Source of the DNA: an uncultured Lachnospiraceae bacterium
GTDB taxonomy: Bacteria > Bacillota > Clostridia > Lachnospirales > Lachnospiraceae
Length of the DNA: 26,167 nucleotides
Assembly: GCA_910586605.1 (NCBI GenBank)
Contig: CAJUJR010000043.1
Coordinates: forward strand, 1 to 26,167
Direction: 5' to 3'
This document shows positions 1 to 7,800 of the stretch, in pieces. The position numbers were made by a program, and so were the translations under genes. The notes beneath the pieces were generated by a model. The model was not told the origin of the DNA. It searched no databases and worked only from the letters and a program-made list of their open reading frames with translations. The stretch's first letter is position 1; every line of letters starts with the position of its first letter.

Positions 1-1
1 G

Positions 2-54
2 GGGGAAGATATTTTTTATTGAGATTTAGCTACGATTGGCTGTGAATAGTAACA
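2..54 (+). repeat. Left terminal copy of an inverted repeat shared by both window ends
   Basis: Positions 2-54 match the reverse complement of 26115-26167 at 49 of 53 positions. The 26 bases at 29-54 are identical in both. The mismatches are one base near position 10 and three adjacent bases at 26-28. No gene lies in it, and nothing else is recognisable between here and the first stop codon at 124. A repeat exactly at both ends suggests the sequence assembly stopped in a multicopy element. Confidence 0.85.
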
Positions 55-123
55 TATATTTTCCTATAAGTGTATTTTCTAAAATGGATTAAAACCCCTT
101 TGACGCTTTACTTTTTCAGCAAG

Positions 124-1827
124 CTACCTTTTTCCTTTTTTTCTATTATTATTCTGTTTCTGCCCCGATGTCTTTTTCCCTGCCCCTTCCTGTCCGGGCT
201 TTTTTACTTCTGGTTCCTTCTTTTCCGGCTTACCATTCCCTGAAACCTCCTTTTGCTTTTCCTCCTGTTCAGGTTCTGTATCATTGGATTCTTCCTTCTC
301 AGGCTGTCCATCCATGTTCTTATTTTCCTTATTTTCTGTCTTTGGCTGTTCCTCTAGTTCCTGCCCTTCTCCTAACTGCCCTTCCTCTGCCTCACCTGAT
401 GGCAGAATCCTCTCCTTTTTCTTTAACAGAAGGATAAGCCCTGCCAAAAGTTTTATGGCAGCCCCCAGATAAAGAGAACTAATCACTGCCCAAAGCACAT
501 AATACACATCTGGCACAAACCGTTTCACCATAAAGGATGGCACAACATTAGGAAGGATAAAAATCAATGCTGTTGGCAATACAATATGAATGGCAACGTC
601 GACCGCCAATTCTATTGGGGAAAACCAATCCCTGCAGCGTCTTTTCCACCATACTCCCATTAGGAACACTGGCATCCAAGCCAGTATTACAAGCAGAAGC
701 AGCAAGCCATCCAAAAGCCCATGCCGGAGCAAATATGCATGGCTGTCAATCTCCACAGGCGTATTTCCCATTTCCAGGGAAACAATCCCTTCTTCCATTT
801 TTTCAATCAGGTTCTGCCCTACCAGGAAATCCATAGAATTAAAAAGCATTGTAATCCCAAGATCCTGTTCCGGCAAAAGTACCATCATAGCAGTAAACCC
901 TTCTGTTTTGCCAGAATGGTATAAGATTGCCTGCCCATCCACTTGCTTAGCCATCCAGCCCATGCCATATTCTGCAGTCCCTTCAAAAAAATCATCTTCT
1001 ACAGAACGGTCCGACGACATATCTGTCCCTTGGTAAAGCATGGCATGGACACTCTCTTCTGAAAGAATACCGCCTCCCTTATTCAGGTACATCTGAAGAT
1101 ATTTTCCCATATCCTTTGCATCAGAAATCAAATATCCTGATGGCGCCTGAATCCAGTCCTCCTCTTTATCATACTGATGTTTTACTGGAAAAGGAAACCC
1201 AAAATAATTTTGATAACCTGGAAGCAGCTCCTCGCTCATATCTGCACCTGTACGCATCGAATAAGTAGACGTCATATCCAGCGGGTCCAAAATATTGTCA
1301 GATATATACTCCTCATAAGTCAGCCCGGATGCTGCTTCAATAATTTCCCCTAACAGATTATAATTCGCATTCGCATATTCAAACGCCCCCCTCTGTCCAT
1401 TTCCCTGAAGGGCAGACATCGTCTCTTCTGAGGAAATCCCACTTGTCTGGTGCAGAAGTTCAGAGATTGTAACATCAGAAACAGCCTTATATCCTGTAAG
1501 ATAGTCCGAAACTTTATCATCCAATGACAGCTCTTCTTCCTCTTGCAAATGCATAATCGCTGCTGCCGTAAAAGACTTTGACAAAGAACCAAGCACATAG
1601 TCCGATTCCGGCTCCTGCGCAGCGCCATATGCGGCGCAATACAGCTCCTTTTCTGAACTTACGATTGAAATTCCCATACCAGGGATATTTGCAGCTGACA
1701 ATGCATTTATAATATAATTTTCCAGCTCTTTCTCCTGAATGCTGTCTGCCTTTCCTCCTATGCTAGTACATAGGGCAGAAACAATACAAACAATCACAGC
1801 GATTCCTGCTATCAAATTTTTTCTCAT
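124..1827 (-). CDS. Membrane-anchored serine hydrolase (beta-lactamase / class C PBP-like)
   Basis: 567-residue protein. Residues 1-27 form an N-terminal signal or anchor segment. The catalytic beta-lactamase fold follows, with SLSK at 81-84 (SxxK nucleophile and base), LLHQTSG at 124-130, YAN at 151-153 (YxN) and HSG at 304-306 (the KTG-equivalent). Three hydrophobic segments follow, at about 371-393, 405-432 and 441-468. The last ~100 residues are a Glu/Lys/Gln-rich tail. The family includes D-aminopeptidases, esterases and PBP4-like proteins; the substrate cannot be read from the sequence. The start is supported by a GGAGG about 7 bases upstream. The gene lies 16 bp after the ABC-class ATPase and is probably co-transcribed with it. 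The catalytic domain is expected to be extracytoplasmic and the charged tail is of unknown role. Confidence 0.88.
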   Translation of the reverse strand: MRKNLIAGIAVIVCIVSALCTSIGGKADSIQEKELENYIINALSAANIPGMGISIVSSEKELYCAAYGAAQEPESDYVLGSLSKSFTAAAIMHLQEEEELSLDDKVSDYLTGYKAVSDVTISELLHQTSGISSEETMSALQGNGQRGAFEYANANYNLLGEIIEAASGLTYEEYISDNILDPLDMTSTYSMRTGADMSEELLPGYQNYFGFPFPVKHQYDKEEDWIQAPSGYLISDAKDMGKYLQMYLNKGGGILSEESVHAMLYQGTDMSSDRSVEDDFFEGTAEYGMGWMAKQVDGQAILYHSGKTEGFTAMMVLLPEQDLGITMLFNSMDFLVGQNLIEKMEEGIVSLEMGNTPVEIDSHAYLLRHGLLDGLLLLLVILAWMPVFLMGVWWKRRCRDWFSPIELAVDVAIHIVLPTALIFILPNVVPSFMVKRFVPDVYYVLWAVISSLYLGAAIKLLAGLILLLKKKERILPSGEAEEGQLGEGQELEEQPKTENKENKNMDGQPEKEESNDTEPEQEEKQKEVSGNGKPEKKEPEVKKPGQEGAGKKTSGQKQNNNRKKGKR

Positions 1828-1843
1828 AGGTTTCCTCCACCTT

Positions 1844-3529
1844 TTACTTTACTTTCGTGCCTATAAAACGATTCAGGCAGCCGGCAACCTCCAGCCGGCG
1901 GGGCATAGCCATATTGGGCACAACGCTTCCTTCTGACAATGCACAGATTCCATCCTTTTCTAACAGCTCCATCACAGAATCCAGCAGTTTTTCCATCGGA
2001 ACCGTCTTGCCGCCATATTTCCTTCTTAAATACTCTAACGCTTTTGCAATTGCAAGCATCTGCTCCCCATCTGTAATCTGCTCCAAATAACGCAGGTCAA
2101 CTTGTTTTTTATTTACGGAAAACCCATCTGTCCCATTTACTTTTACTTTACTTCTCTCATCGGCACGAGGCAAAAATACCATCCTCTCTTCTGCAACTGC
2201 AAGTTTTCCAGTTTCCAGTTCCATCTTTAAAGGAAATGCGCCTGCTGCCTTTTTCGCTTCCTGTGTAATTTCCTTTGGAAGGTAACGGTCCATCTGGATT
2301 ACCGTATCTGCAACATGGAAAAATGCGCCACAGCTTCCCGCTACGAGGACTGTTGAAACCTCTTTCTCTTCATAGAACTGACGCACCCGCTTAATAAACG
2401 GTACAATTGGCTCCTGCTGCGCAGCAATAACCAACTCCATTAATTCATCACGGATCATAAAATTTGTTGCGCTGGTGTCTTCATCAATCAAAAGAAGCCT
2501 GCTGCCAGCCTCAACTGCTTCAACCGTATTTGCAGCCTGCGAAGTTGATCCGCTTGCATCCAGTGTAGAAAAACAAACCGTATCCTTTCCATTTGGAAGA
2601 TTCCTGATAAACAGGCTGATATCTTCCTGATAAACACTCCGCCCATCCTCTGCACGGATTTTCATACCTGTGCTTCCAGTTGCGATATATTCCCTTCCAT
2701 CCCCTGCAATATGGGGGTATACTGACTTTTCCAAAGTTTTCAGCAGCGTTGATTTCCCATGATAGCCACCACCAACAATTAGTGTAACCCCTTTGGGGAT
2801 TCCCATTCCGCGGCATTCGCCACGGTGTGGAAGTTCTAAAACAACCTCCAGTGATTCCGGGGACTGGAAAACTACGGCATTTTTCATTGGACGTTCTGAT
2901 ATTCCACTCTCCCTTGGCAAAACAGAACCATTTGCCACAAATGCCACAAGCCCTTTCTCATCCAACTGCCCCCGGATGGCCTTTTGGTCATCCGCAAGCT
3001 CCATTGCCTGCTGCAATGCCTTCTGGTCCAGGTTTTTATATAGCCCCGCCCTCTCCACAACAGGCGGCAAAAGTTCAAATAATATCTTTTCCAGCTCGCG
3101 TGCATCAATAGAACGGCCTCTTGCCGGAAACCCTACAGAAAAACGGAATAGGACATTCCCGTTCTTTGCATCTACCTGGCAGGCGCTGCGTTCTAAAACC
3201 TCTTGCCCTGGACGGCTTACTGCAATCAACCCGCTCTTTCCAGAGCCTTTTGCCTGGAAACTAATTTTTTCCACTCCCTTTGCAAACCCGCGCAATAAAA
3301 AATCTTCCAGTGCTGTCCTTCTGTGCTTTTCCCTATAACAATCTGCTGGAAGCCCTGCCGTTTTGCCTAAAATTAAAACATGCAGGCTGGACGGCGATGC
3401 AAATGGGTCGCCCTGCACATGGTCAATCCACAGTTCATACGATGAAAAACGGTAATTCCCTTTCAGGCTTTTATATGCTGGATATCCTTTATGGTCTATA
3501 GAGCGGATTTGCGACTGTAACTGTTTCAT
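1844..3529 (-). CDS. ABC-class P-loop ATPase of unknown function (PF09818/COG3044 type)
   Basis: A 561-residue soluble protein from the ATG at 3529. An in-frame TTG four codons upstream (3541) is possible but sits only one base from a GAGG. Visible motifs (numbering from the TTG) are a Walker A of the form GGGYHGKST at ~257-265, an ABC-signature-like ASGSTSQAANT at ~329-339 and a Walker B LLLIDED at ~349-355. The N-terminal ~230 residues match what I recall of the predicted ATPases of the ABC class (COG3044), a family without an established bacterial function. There are no membrane segments and no paired permease, so it is not a transporter. A 190-bp palindrome-rich leader separates it from the upstream tautomerase gene. 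Confidence 0.85.
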   Translation of the reverse strand: MKQLQSQIRSIDHKGYPAYKSLKGNYRFSSYELWIDHVQGDPFASPSSLHVLILGKTAGLPADCYREKHRRTALEDFLLRGFAKGVEKISFQAKGSGKSGLIAVSRPGQEVLERSACQVDAKNGNVLFRFSVGFPARGRSIDARELEKILFELLPPVVERAGLYKNLDQKALQQAMELADDQKAIRGQLDEKGLVAFVANGSVLPRESGISERPMKNAVVFQSPESLEVVLELPHRGECRGMGIPKGVTLIVGGGYHGKSTLLKTLEKSVYPHIAGDGREYIATGSTGMKIRAEDGRSVYQEDISLFIRNLPNGKDTVCFSTLDASGSTSQAANTVEAVEAGSRLLLIDEDTSATNFMIRDELMELVIAAQQEPIVPFIKRVRQFYEEKEVSTVLVAGSCGAFFHVADTVIQMDRYLPKEITQEAKKAAGAFPLKMELETGKLAVAEERMVFLPRADERSKVKVNGTDGFSVNKKQVDLRYLEQITDGEQMLAIAKALEYLRRKYGGKTVPMEKLLDSVMELLEKDGICALSEGSVVPNMAMPRRLEVAGCLNRFIGTKVK

Positions 3530-3541
3530 AATTTGCACCAA

Positions 3542-3620
3542 GCCTCAGGCGAAAATGCTTGCATTTTCATTTGAGGCGCAAACACAAAGGGTGAAAAACA
3601 TGTGTTTGCATTTTACCCTT
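3542..3620 (-). repeat. Palindromic leader: hairpin plus interleaved (pseudoknot-type) inverted repeats
   Basis: Three inverted repeats lie directly upstream of the ABC-class ATPase gene. First, 3542-3558 pairs with 3561-3577 (14 of 17 positions, 2-base loop). Second, 3578-3586 pairs perfectly with 3601-3609 (9 bp). Third, 3587-3597 pairs with 3611-3620 with one bulged base. The second and third interleave in S1-S2-S1'-S2' order, which is the topology of an H-type pseudoknot. No T-run follows, so it does not look like a simple terminator. It may be a structured 5' leader or part of a palindromic repeat. Confidence 0.6.
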
Positions 3621-3645
3621 TCTTCTATTTTTCTCTCACCCTTTA

Positions 3646-3711
3646 CCTCTTTTCTGCGCTGTTTATTGTACATAACGCAATGTTTGTGTCCCATCGCAGA
3701 CACAAACTTGC
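3646..3711 (-). repeat. Palindromic interspersed repeat, copy A
   Basis: This copy lies just past the tautomerase stop codon and is a direct repeat of 4071-4139. The first part (about 38 bases from TTTCTGCGCTG) matches with four differences. The loop differs in length (61 versus 64 bases for the core), and the final 16 bases match with one difference. On the minus strand GTTTGTGTC and GACACAAAC form a perfect 9-bp stem around an 8-base loop (3682-3707), bracketed by GCAA/TTGC. Confidence 0.75.
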
Positions 3712-3720
3712 TTTTTACCT

Positions 3721-4065
3721 CTAAAAATTAGAGCCATTCCAACCCCAATTTTCCACCTCTTCATATTTTACATAGATACGGTTTTGGGGAATCCCCAGTT
3801 CTTCCTGGTAAATATCGCAAATTGCGCCTGTCATTTTAGAAAATACATCCGGCGAAGCGCTTCCAAACACCTTTACCTCGACAAATGCCGTTTCCCCATC
3901 CTGGTTTCCCTGGAAATATAAATCATATAAGTCCTCAAAACCAACCATCAGCCAGTTTTCTGACTTCCCTGGTATTAATGAAATGGCTTCCCCAAGCTTT
4001 GCCTTGACAGCATCCTTTTTCTCCTTACTCATTGCTACACTAACTTTAGAATTAATAAATGGCAT
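3721..4065 (-). CDS. MIF-like phenylpyruvate tautomerase-related protein
   Basis: A 114-residue protein starting MPFINSKVSVAMS. After removal of Met-1 the exposed Pro would be the catalytic N-terminal proline of the macrophage-migration-inhibitory-factor/tautomerase family, and the length is typical (about 114). Bacterial members have keto-enol tautomerase activity with unclear physiological substrates. The C-terminal part contains IPQNRIYVKYEEVENWGWNG, which fits the MIF C-terminal strand region. A longer frame to 4131 exists, but its extra 22 codons lie in a palindromic repeat. The ATG at 4065 has a GAGG 6 bases upstream, supplied by the end of that repeat. It is transcribed away from the DUF4474-like gene and towards the ABC-class ATPase. 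Confidence 0.87.
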   Translation of the reverse strand: MPFINSKVSVAMSKEKKDAVKAKLGEAISLIPGKSENWLMVGFEDLYDLYFQGNQDGETAFVEVKVFGSASPDVFSKMTGAICDIYQEELGIPQNRIYVKYEEVENWGWNGSNF

Positions 4066-4070
4066 AATTT

Positions 4071-4139
4071 CCTCATTTCTGCGCTGCTTATTGCGCATAA
4101 TGCAATGTTTGTGCAAGCAGCGCGCAGTCACAAACTTGC
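4071..4139 (-). repeat. Palindromic interspersed repeat, copy B (supplies the tautomerase RBS)
   Basis: This is a direct repeat of 3646-3711. On the minus strand GCAAGTTTGTG pairs with CACAAACATTGC around a GC-rich loop. The end of the element on that strand is GAGG, which is the ribosome binding site of the tautomerase gene. It also holds an in-frame ATG (M-R-N-K-Q-R-R) that would extend the tautomerase, judged unlikely as the start. Confidence 0.75.
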
Positions 4140-4140
4140 C

Positions 4141-4164
4141 GAGTGAAAAATTTATTTTTCACTC
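4141..4164. repeat. 11-bp perfect inverted repeat with 2-base loop
   Basis: GAGTGAAAAAT at 4141-4151 pairs with ATTTTTCACTC at 4154-4164. It abuts repeat copy B in the divergent region between the tautomerase and DUF4474-like genes. It could be an operator or part of the repeat element. It is AT-rich with no following T-run, so it is not a convincing terminator. Confidence 0.55.
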
Positions 4165-4202
4165 TTCCCTCTTTTCCGTGTTATGATTTCAATACTCCTG
4201 TT

Positions 4203-4212
4203 ATGTTATAAT
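4203..4212 (+). promoter_or_regulatory. Extended -10 promoter upstream of the DUF4474-like gene
   Basis: The sequence reads ATGTTATAAT, a consensus TATAAT at 4207-4212 preceded by TGn. No good -35 lies 16-18 bases upstream, which is usual for extended -10 promoters. It would give a leader of about 80 bases before the ATG at 4300. Confidence 0.5.
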
Positions 4213-4299
4213 AAATAAACTAGCAAGTCAATAAGGAACATTTATCACCAGGGAAAAATTACCGCATATAATAAAAAAACACACAAGAGGTCGAACATT

Positions 4300-5217
4300 A
4301 TGTACCTGATATTTGGAATTTTTCTCTTTCTCTGTATTCTCTTTATCCCATTAAACTACTGCCGGAAAAAGAGAATCATCCGCAGGATTTGTGCAATGGA
4401 CACCTGCGAAAAAATCTGTAAGTTAAACGAAATTTTAGAGCCATTTGGATTTACCTATGAGCATTCACAGGAAATCATTACTTCCAGGCGGGATGCATGG
4501 CAAAAACAGTTTGGATACTGCGCCCTCTATGACAAGACAGCCTCAAAATTTGGGATGGTCTTCCACTGCGAACCAATTTATTTCCATTATAGGGAACGCA
4601 CCTGGATGATTGAGTTCTGGAAAGGGCAGTATGGCGTCAACCTTGGCTGCGAAACTGGCATCTACCATGCAGATACTGTTTTATCCCCTGAACAATATGG
4701 GCACACACTGTTCCGCAGTGTCCCAGACAGCCAGATGCTGCCTATGTCAATGTCACTTTACCATAAGGGCAGCCTTATGTTCCAAACCAGCCAAAAACAT
4801 TGGTGGTTAACCGGATTCCAGACTGGTAAATTCTGCGAACCGGAAAACCTTACAATGTGCGTTTCCATCACCTTCCCAAATGCAGAAATGCTCCAGGCTT
4901 TTGTAGGCGGGCTGCTCCACACAGGTTACCAAATCTGCGATTTAAATATCTGTGACCTGACGGTTACTTTTACATTCTGCCTGACGCATACCAAACAGCC
5001 TTGCAAATGCAAATGCCTGCTGATTGCGTATGTACAGTGGAAAAACCGGCTTTTCTGCAGATTATTCCAATGGGTTACCAGATGTTTTACCTGTATGCTG
5101 GATAAAATCTTATACCTTTACTTTTTCCTGCCAGTTTTCTGCCGCCGTATGCTTCGCCTGAAAAGAAACCGTAAACAAAAATTCCGCCGAAAGGACAGAC
5201 GCCGTCATGAGTTATGA
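4300..5217 (+). CDS. DUF4474-like membrane-anchored protein
   Basis: 305 residues with an N-terminal hydrophobic segment (~1-20) followed by a basic stretch, so probably a single membrane anchor with a cytoplasmic body. Residues ~45-170 carry the pattern I associate with DUF4474: an FGF...Y start, DAWQKQFGYCALYD, CEPIYFHY and WMIEFWKGQYGVNLGCE, then GIYHAD. No catalytic motif is evident. The C-terminus is strongly basic (Arg/Lys-rich over the last ~25 residues) after a hydrophobic, aromatic stretch at about 270-285. An AGAGGT lies 8 bases before the ATG. The stop overlaps the start of the phosphoesterase gene by 11 bases, so the two are probably translationally coupled. Function unknown. Confidence 0.8.
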   Translation: MYLIFGIFLFLCILFIPLNYCRKKRIIRRICAMDTCEKICKLNEILEPFGFTYEHSQEIITSRRDAWQKQFGYCALYDKTASKFGMVFHCEPIYFHYRERTWMIEFWKGQYGVNLGCETGIYHADTVLSPEQYGHTLFRSVPDSQMLPMSMSLYHKGSLMFQTSQKHWWLTGFQTGKFCEPENLTMCVSITFPNAEMLQAFVGGLLHTGYQICDLNICDLTVTFTFCLTHTKQPCKCKCLLIAYVQWKNRLFCRLFQWVTRCFTCMLDKILYLYFFLPVFCRRMLRLKRNRKQKFRRKDRRRHEL

Positions 5218-6088
5218 TTCCCGTCTTAACAAATCATTTGAGGGAGCGCTTTTGCTCCCTCTGAACCAAACTTCCAGATATGTTTTAATTAGTGACTGCC
5301 ACCGTGGGACAGGAAGGGCAAATGACAACTTCCTGAAAAATGAACATCTCTATCTTGCTGCCCTGAAATATTATTACCAGAAAGGATTTACCTACCTGGA
5401 ACTTGGGGATGGCGATGAACTCTGGGAAAACCGCTCCATACAAAGCATAAAGGAAACACATATGCACAGCTTTGAAATGCTTTCCCGGTTTTATAGCCAA
5501 GGCCGGCTGTATATGGTTTATGGAAACCATGATATCGTGAAAAAAAGCCCATCCTTTTCCCGGAAATATTTTAATTCCTATTATTGCGGCAACAAGCTCT
5601 GCGAACTTGAGCTCTATCCAGATATTACATTTTACCCTAGCATTATTTTACAAGATACACAAAATAAAAAAGACGTCTACCTGACGCATGGGCATCAGGC
5701 AGATGTTTTTAACAGCACCTTTTGGTTTATATCACGCTTTTTAGTGCGTTATGTCTGGAGGCCGTTAGAAAGCCTTGGAATCCCGGACCCTACCAGCGCA
5801 GCCAAAAACCATACCAGAAAAAGAAAAACAGAAAAACGTTTAAGCGCATGGGCTAAAGAGCACAGCCATATCCTGATTACAGGCCATACCCATTACCCTA
5901 TGGTTGGCGGAATAGATTCCCCTTTCTTTAATACAGGAAGCTGTGTACATCCAGCCGGAATCACTGCAATCGAAATAGAAAACCGCTGCATCACCCTTGT
6001 AAAGTGGAGCATTGGCACAAGGAATAACCTCGCCCTCTACGTAACAAGGGAAATCCTCGGCAACACTGTCTGTATTGATGAATATTAG
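5207..6088 (+). CDS. Calcineurin-like metallophosphoesterase
   Basis: 293 residues with the full set of metal-binding motifs: D30-x-H32 (SDCHRG), GDGDEL at 67-72, GNHD at 106-109, THGHQ at 160-164 and GHTH near 230. The family hydrolyses phosphomonoesters, phosphodiesters or pyrophosphates with two metal ions; the substrate here is unknown. The overall pattern resembles LpxH-like hydrolases, but a Gram-positive host would lack that substrate. There is no signal peptide, so it should be cytosolic. Its ATG at 5207 lies inside the end of the DUF4474-like gene (11-bp overlap), pointing to coupled expression and possibly a shared lipid or envelope role (inference). It ends 3 bp from the convergent tsaD stop. 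Confidence 0.9.
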   Translation: MSYDSRLNKSFEGALLLPLNQTSRYVLISDCHRGTGRANDNFLKNEHLYLAALKYYYQKGFTYLELGDGDELWENRSIQSIKETHMHSFEMLSRFYSQGRLYMVYGNHDIVKKSPSFSRKYFNSYYCGNKLCELELYPDITFYPSIILQDTQNKKDVYLTHGHQADVFNSTFWFISRFLVRYVWRPLESLGIPDPTSAAKNHTRKRKTEKRLSAWAKEHSHILITGHTHYPMVGGIDSPFFNTGSCVHPAGITAIEIENRCITLVKWSIGTRNNLALYVTREILGNTVCIDEY

Positions 6089-6091
6089 CTA

Positions 6092-7111
6092 CTAATTACA
6101 GCCAATTTTAAGGTTTGGGACTGCATTTAAGTCCCATCCGCTCCGTTTCCCTGCGATATACCCATAATATCCCTGCACGGCAATCATCGCTGCATTGTCA
6201 GTGCAAAAAACAGGAGAAGGGTAATACAATGTAATCCCCTCTTTTTTACACTCTTCTTGCATCCTTTCCCGTAACGAAGTATTTGCAGCAACCCCTCCTG
6301 CAACGGCAATCCTCTTTTCCCCAAGCTTCTTTGCCGCGGCAACAGCCCGTTCCACTAAAACATCAACCACTGCTTTCTGGAAAGAGGCGGCAACGTCCGC
6401 CTGCACAATTTCCTGCCCTTTCATTTCACATTGGTTCAGATAATTTAATACGGCTGATTTTACCCCAGAAAAACTAAAGTCAAACTCTGCGCCTGCAATC
6501 TTTGCATGGGGAAATGCAATTGCATCCGGATTCCCTGCCTTTGCTGTTTTATCAATCTTTGGCCCGCCTGGGTAGCCAAGCCCTATTGCCCTGGCTACCT
6601 TATCAAACGCCTCGCCTGCCGCATCATCATGCGTACAGCCAATCACCTCAAACGTATTATACTCCCTGACCTGTACTAGGTGGGTGTGTCCCCCTGAAAC
6701 AACCAGGCAAAGAAATGGCGGTTCTAAATCTGGATGCTCAATATAATTTGCTGCTATATGCCCTTCAATATGGTGCACTCCGACTAATGGCTTTTGCGCT
6801 GCATACGCAATTGCCTTTGCTTCCCCAACGCCTACCAAAAGGGCCCCTACCAGCCCTGGGCCATATGTTACACTAATCGCATCGACTTCGCTCAAGGTAA
6901 CCCCTGCTTCTGAAAGGGATTCTTCAATTACCTGGTTGATTTTTTCCATATGCTTCCTAGAAGCAATCTCAGGCACAACGCCCCCATACAAAGTATGGAT
7001 ATCTATTTGTGATGAAATAACATTGGAAAGCACCTGCCGCCCATTTTTTACAACTGCAGCTGCTGTTTCGTCACAGGAACTTTCAATTCCCAAAACCAAT
7101 ATGTCCTGCAT
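6092..7111 (-). CDS. tsaD: tRNA N6-adenosine threonylcarbamoyltransferase TsaD
   Basis: 339 residues from the ATG at 7111. TsaD transfers the threonylcarbamoyl group from threonylcarbamoyl-AMP to A37 of ANN-decoding tRNAs, working with TsaB and TsaE. It starts ILVLGIESSCDETAAAVV, the family signature. HHIEGH at ~113-118 gives the metal-binding histidines, SGGHTHLV follows at ~139-146, and CTDNAAMIA near the C-terminus gives the metal-binding Asp. A start four codons earlier (7123) directly abuts the TAA of the upstream gene, but the 7111 start has a GGGGG five bases upstream and is preferred. It is the last gene of the rnz/DUF6715-like unit, while its partners tsaB and tsaE lie about 4.4 kb away. 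Confidence 0.97.
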   Translation of the reverse strand: MQDILVLGIESSCDETAAAVVKNGRQVLSNVISSQIDIHTLYGGVVPEIASRKHMEKINQVIEESLSEAGVTLSEVDAISVTYGPGLVGALLVGVGEAKAIAYAAQKPLVGVHHIEGHIAANYIEHPDLEPPFLCLVVSGGHTHLVQVREYNTFEVIGCTHDDAAGEAFDKVARAIGLGYPGGPKIDKTAKAGNPDAIAFPHAKIAGAEFDFSFSGVKSAVLNYLNQCEMKGQEIVQADVAASFQKAVVDVLVERAVAAAKKLGEKRIAVAGGVAANTSLRERMQEECKKEGITLYYPSPVFCTDNAAMIAVQGYYGYIAGKRSGWDLNAVPNLKIGCN

Positions 7112-7123
7112 ATCTGCCCCCAT

Positions 7124-7756
7124 TTATTTTTTCTTCTCTTTCTTATAAGTCACGCCAACCTTCGCCGCCTCATCTGCGTTAGTAAGCTGCCAGCCTAGTA
7201 TTTTCCATTTATTCTGGCTGTCCCGGCGGCACATGAACTTCTCATAAACCTGTTTCCTAACATCATTTTCCCTAATCAGGCAGAACGTAATTATGGTAGC
7301 GCACTCTTTCCCATCTAACTCCACAACATTAACCGTGTCATTTGTCTGGACAATACAGACGCTGCTGATAGCACGGCCTGCCTTCTCTTTGTCATCCTTA
7401 AAATTTTTAAGCATCTCTTCAAAAGAGTTTTTATCCTGTGCAAGCAATTCCTCATCATAGAGCAGCCGGAGTTGCTTTAATAACCCCTCAAAATCAGAAT
7501 CGCTGATACCTCCTTCATTATACATACAGCGGTTCAGCCTCCAGTACAATTTTAATACTTCTGTCGGCGTCTCGGGATATTTCAGTTCCAAATCCTTTGC
7601 CAGAAGCTTCCCCACTTCTGAGCTTGGGAGCGCCTCTTCTTCCTGCGCTTTCTTCTCTGCCTGACGGTTCATTGCAAAATAAATCCCTGTTACTGCTGCA
7701 GCTACTACGATAATTGCCACAAATGCCCCTATAATCTTCTTTGTCATCTTATCCAT
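7124..7756 (-). CDS. DUF6715-like single-pass membrane protein
   Basis: 210 residues from the ATG at 7756, chosen because GGAGGGAAAGAT precedes it; a frame to 7786 has no ribosome binding site. An N-terminal membrane segment at about 5-28 (IIGAFVAIIVVAAAVTGIYF) is followed by an extracytoplasmic domain. That domain contains YPETPTEVLKLYWRLNRC and LYDEELLAQ, resembling Lachnospiraceae proteins I know as DUF6715, usually found beside tsaD. It ends in a Lys/Glu-rich tail. No catalytic motif is visible and the function is unknown. Its TAA abuts the upstream alternative start of tsaD. Confidence 0.78.
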   Translation of the reverse strand: MDKMTKKIIGAFVAIIVVAAAVTGIYFAMNRQAEKKAQEEEALPSSEVGKLLAKDLELKYPETPTEVLKLYWRLNRCMYNEGGISDSDFEGLLKQLRLLYDEELLAQDKNSFEEMLKNFKDDKEKAGRAISSVCIVQTNDTVNVVELDGKECATIITFCLIRENDVRKQVYEKFMCRRDSQNKWKILGWQLTNADEAAKVGVTYKKEKKK

Positions 7757-7800
7757 ATCTTTCCCTCCATTCCTGTATGGCTTCAACCCTTTCTCCCAAA

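Noticed and set aside
2793..3338. Plus-strand 181-codon ORF opposite the ABC-class ATPase
   Set aside because: It is an antisense shadow; the minus-strand frame has clear ATPase motifs and this one has none.
3545..3673. 42-codon minus-strand ORF (M-Y-N-K-Q-R-R-K-E...) between tautomerase and ABC-class ATPase
   Set aside because: It runs through the palindromic repeat and leader and has no ribosome binding site. Its similarity to the codons upstream of the tautomerase start comes from the shared repeat.
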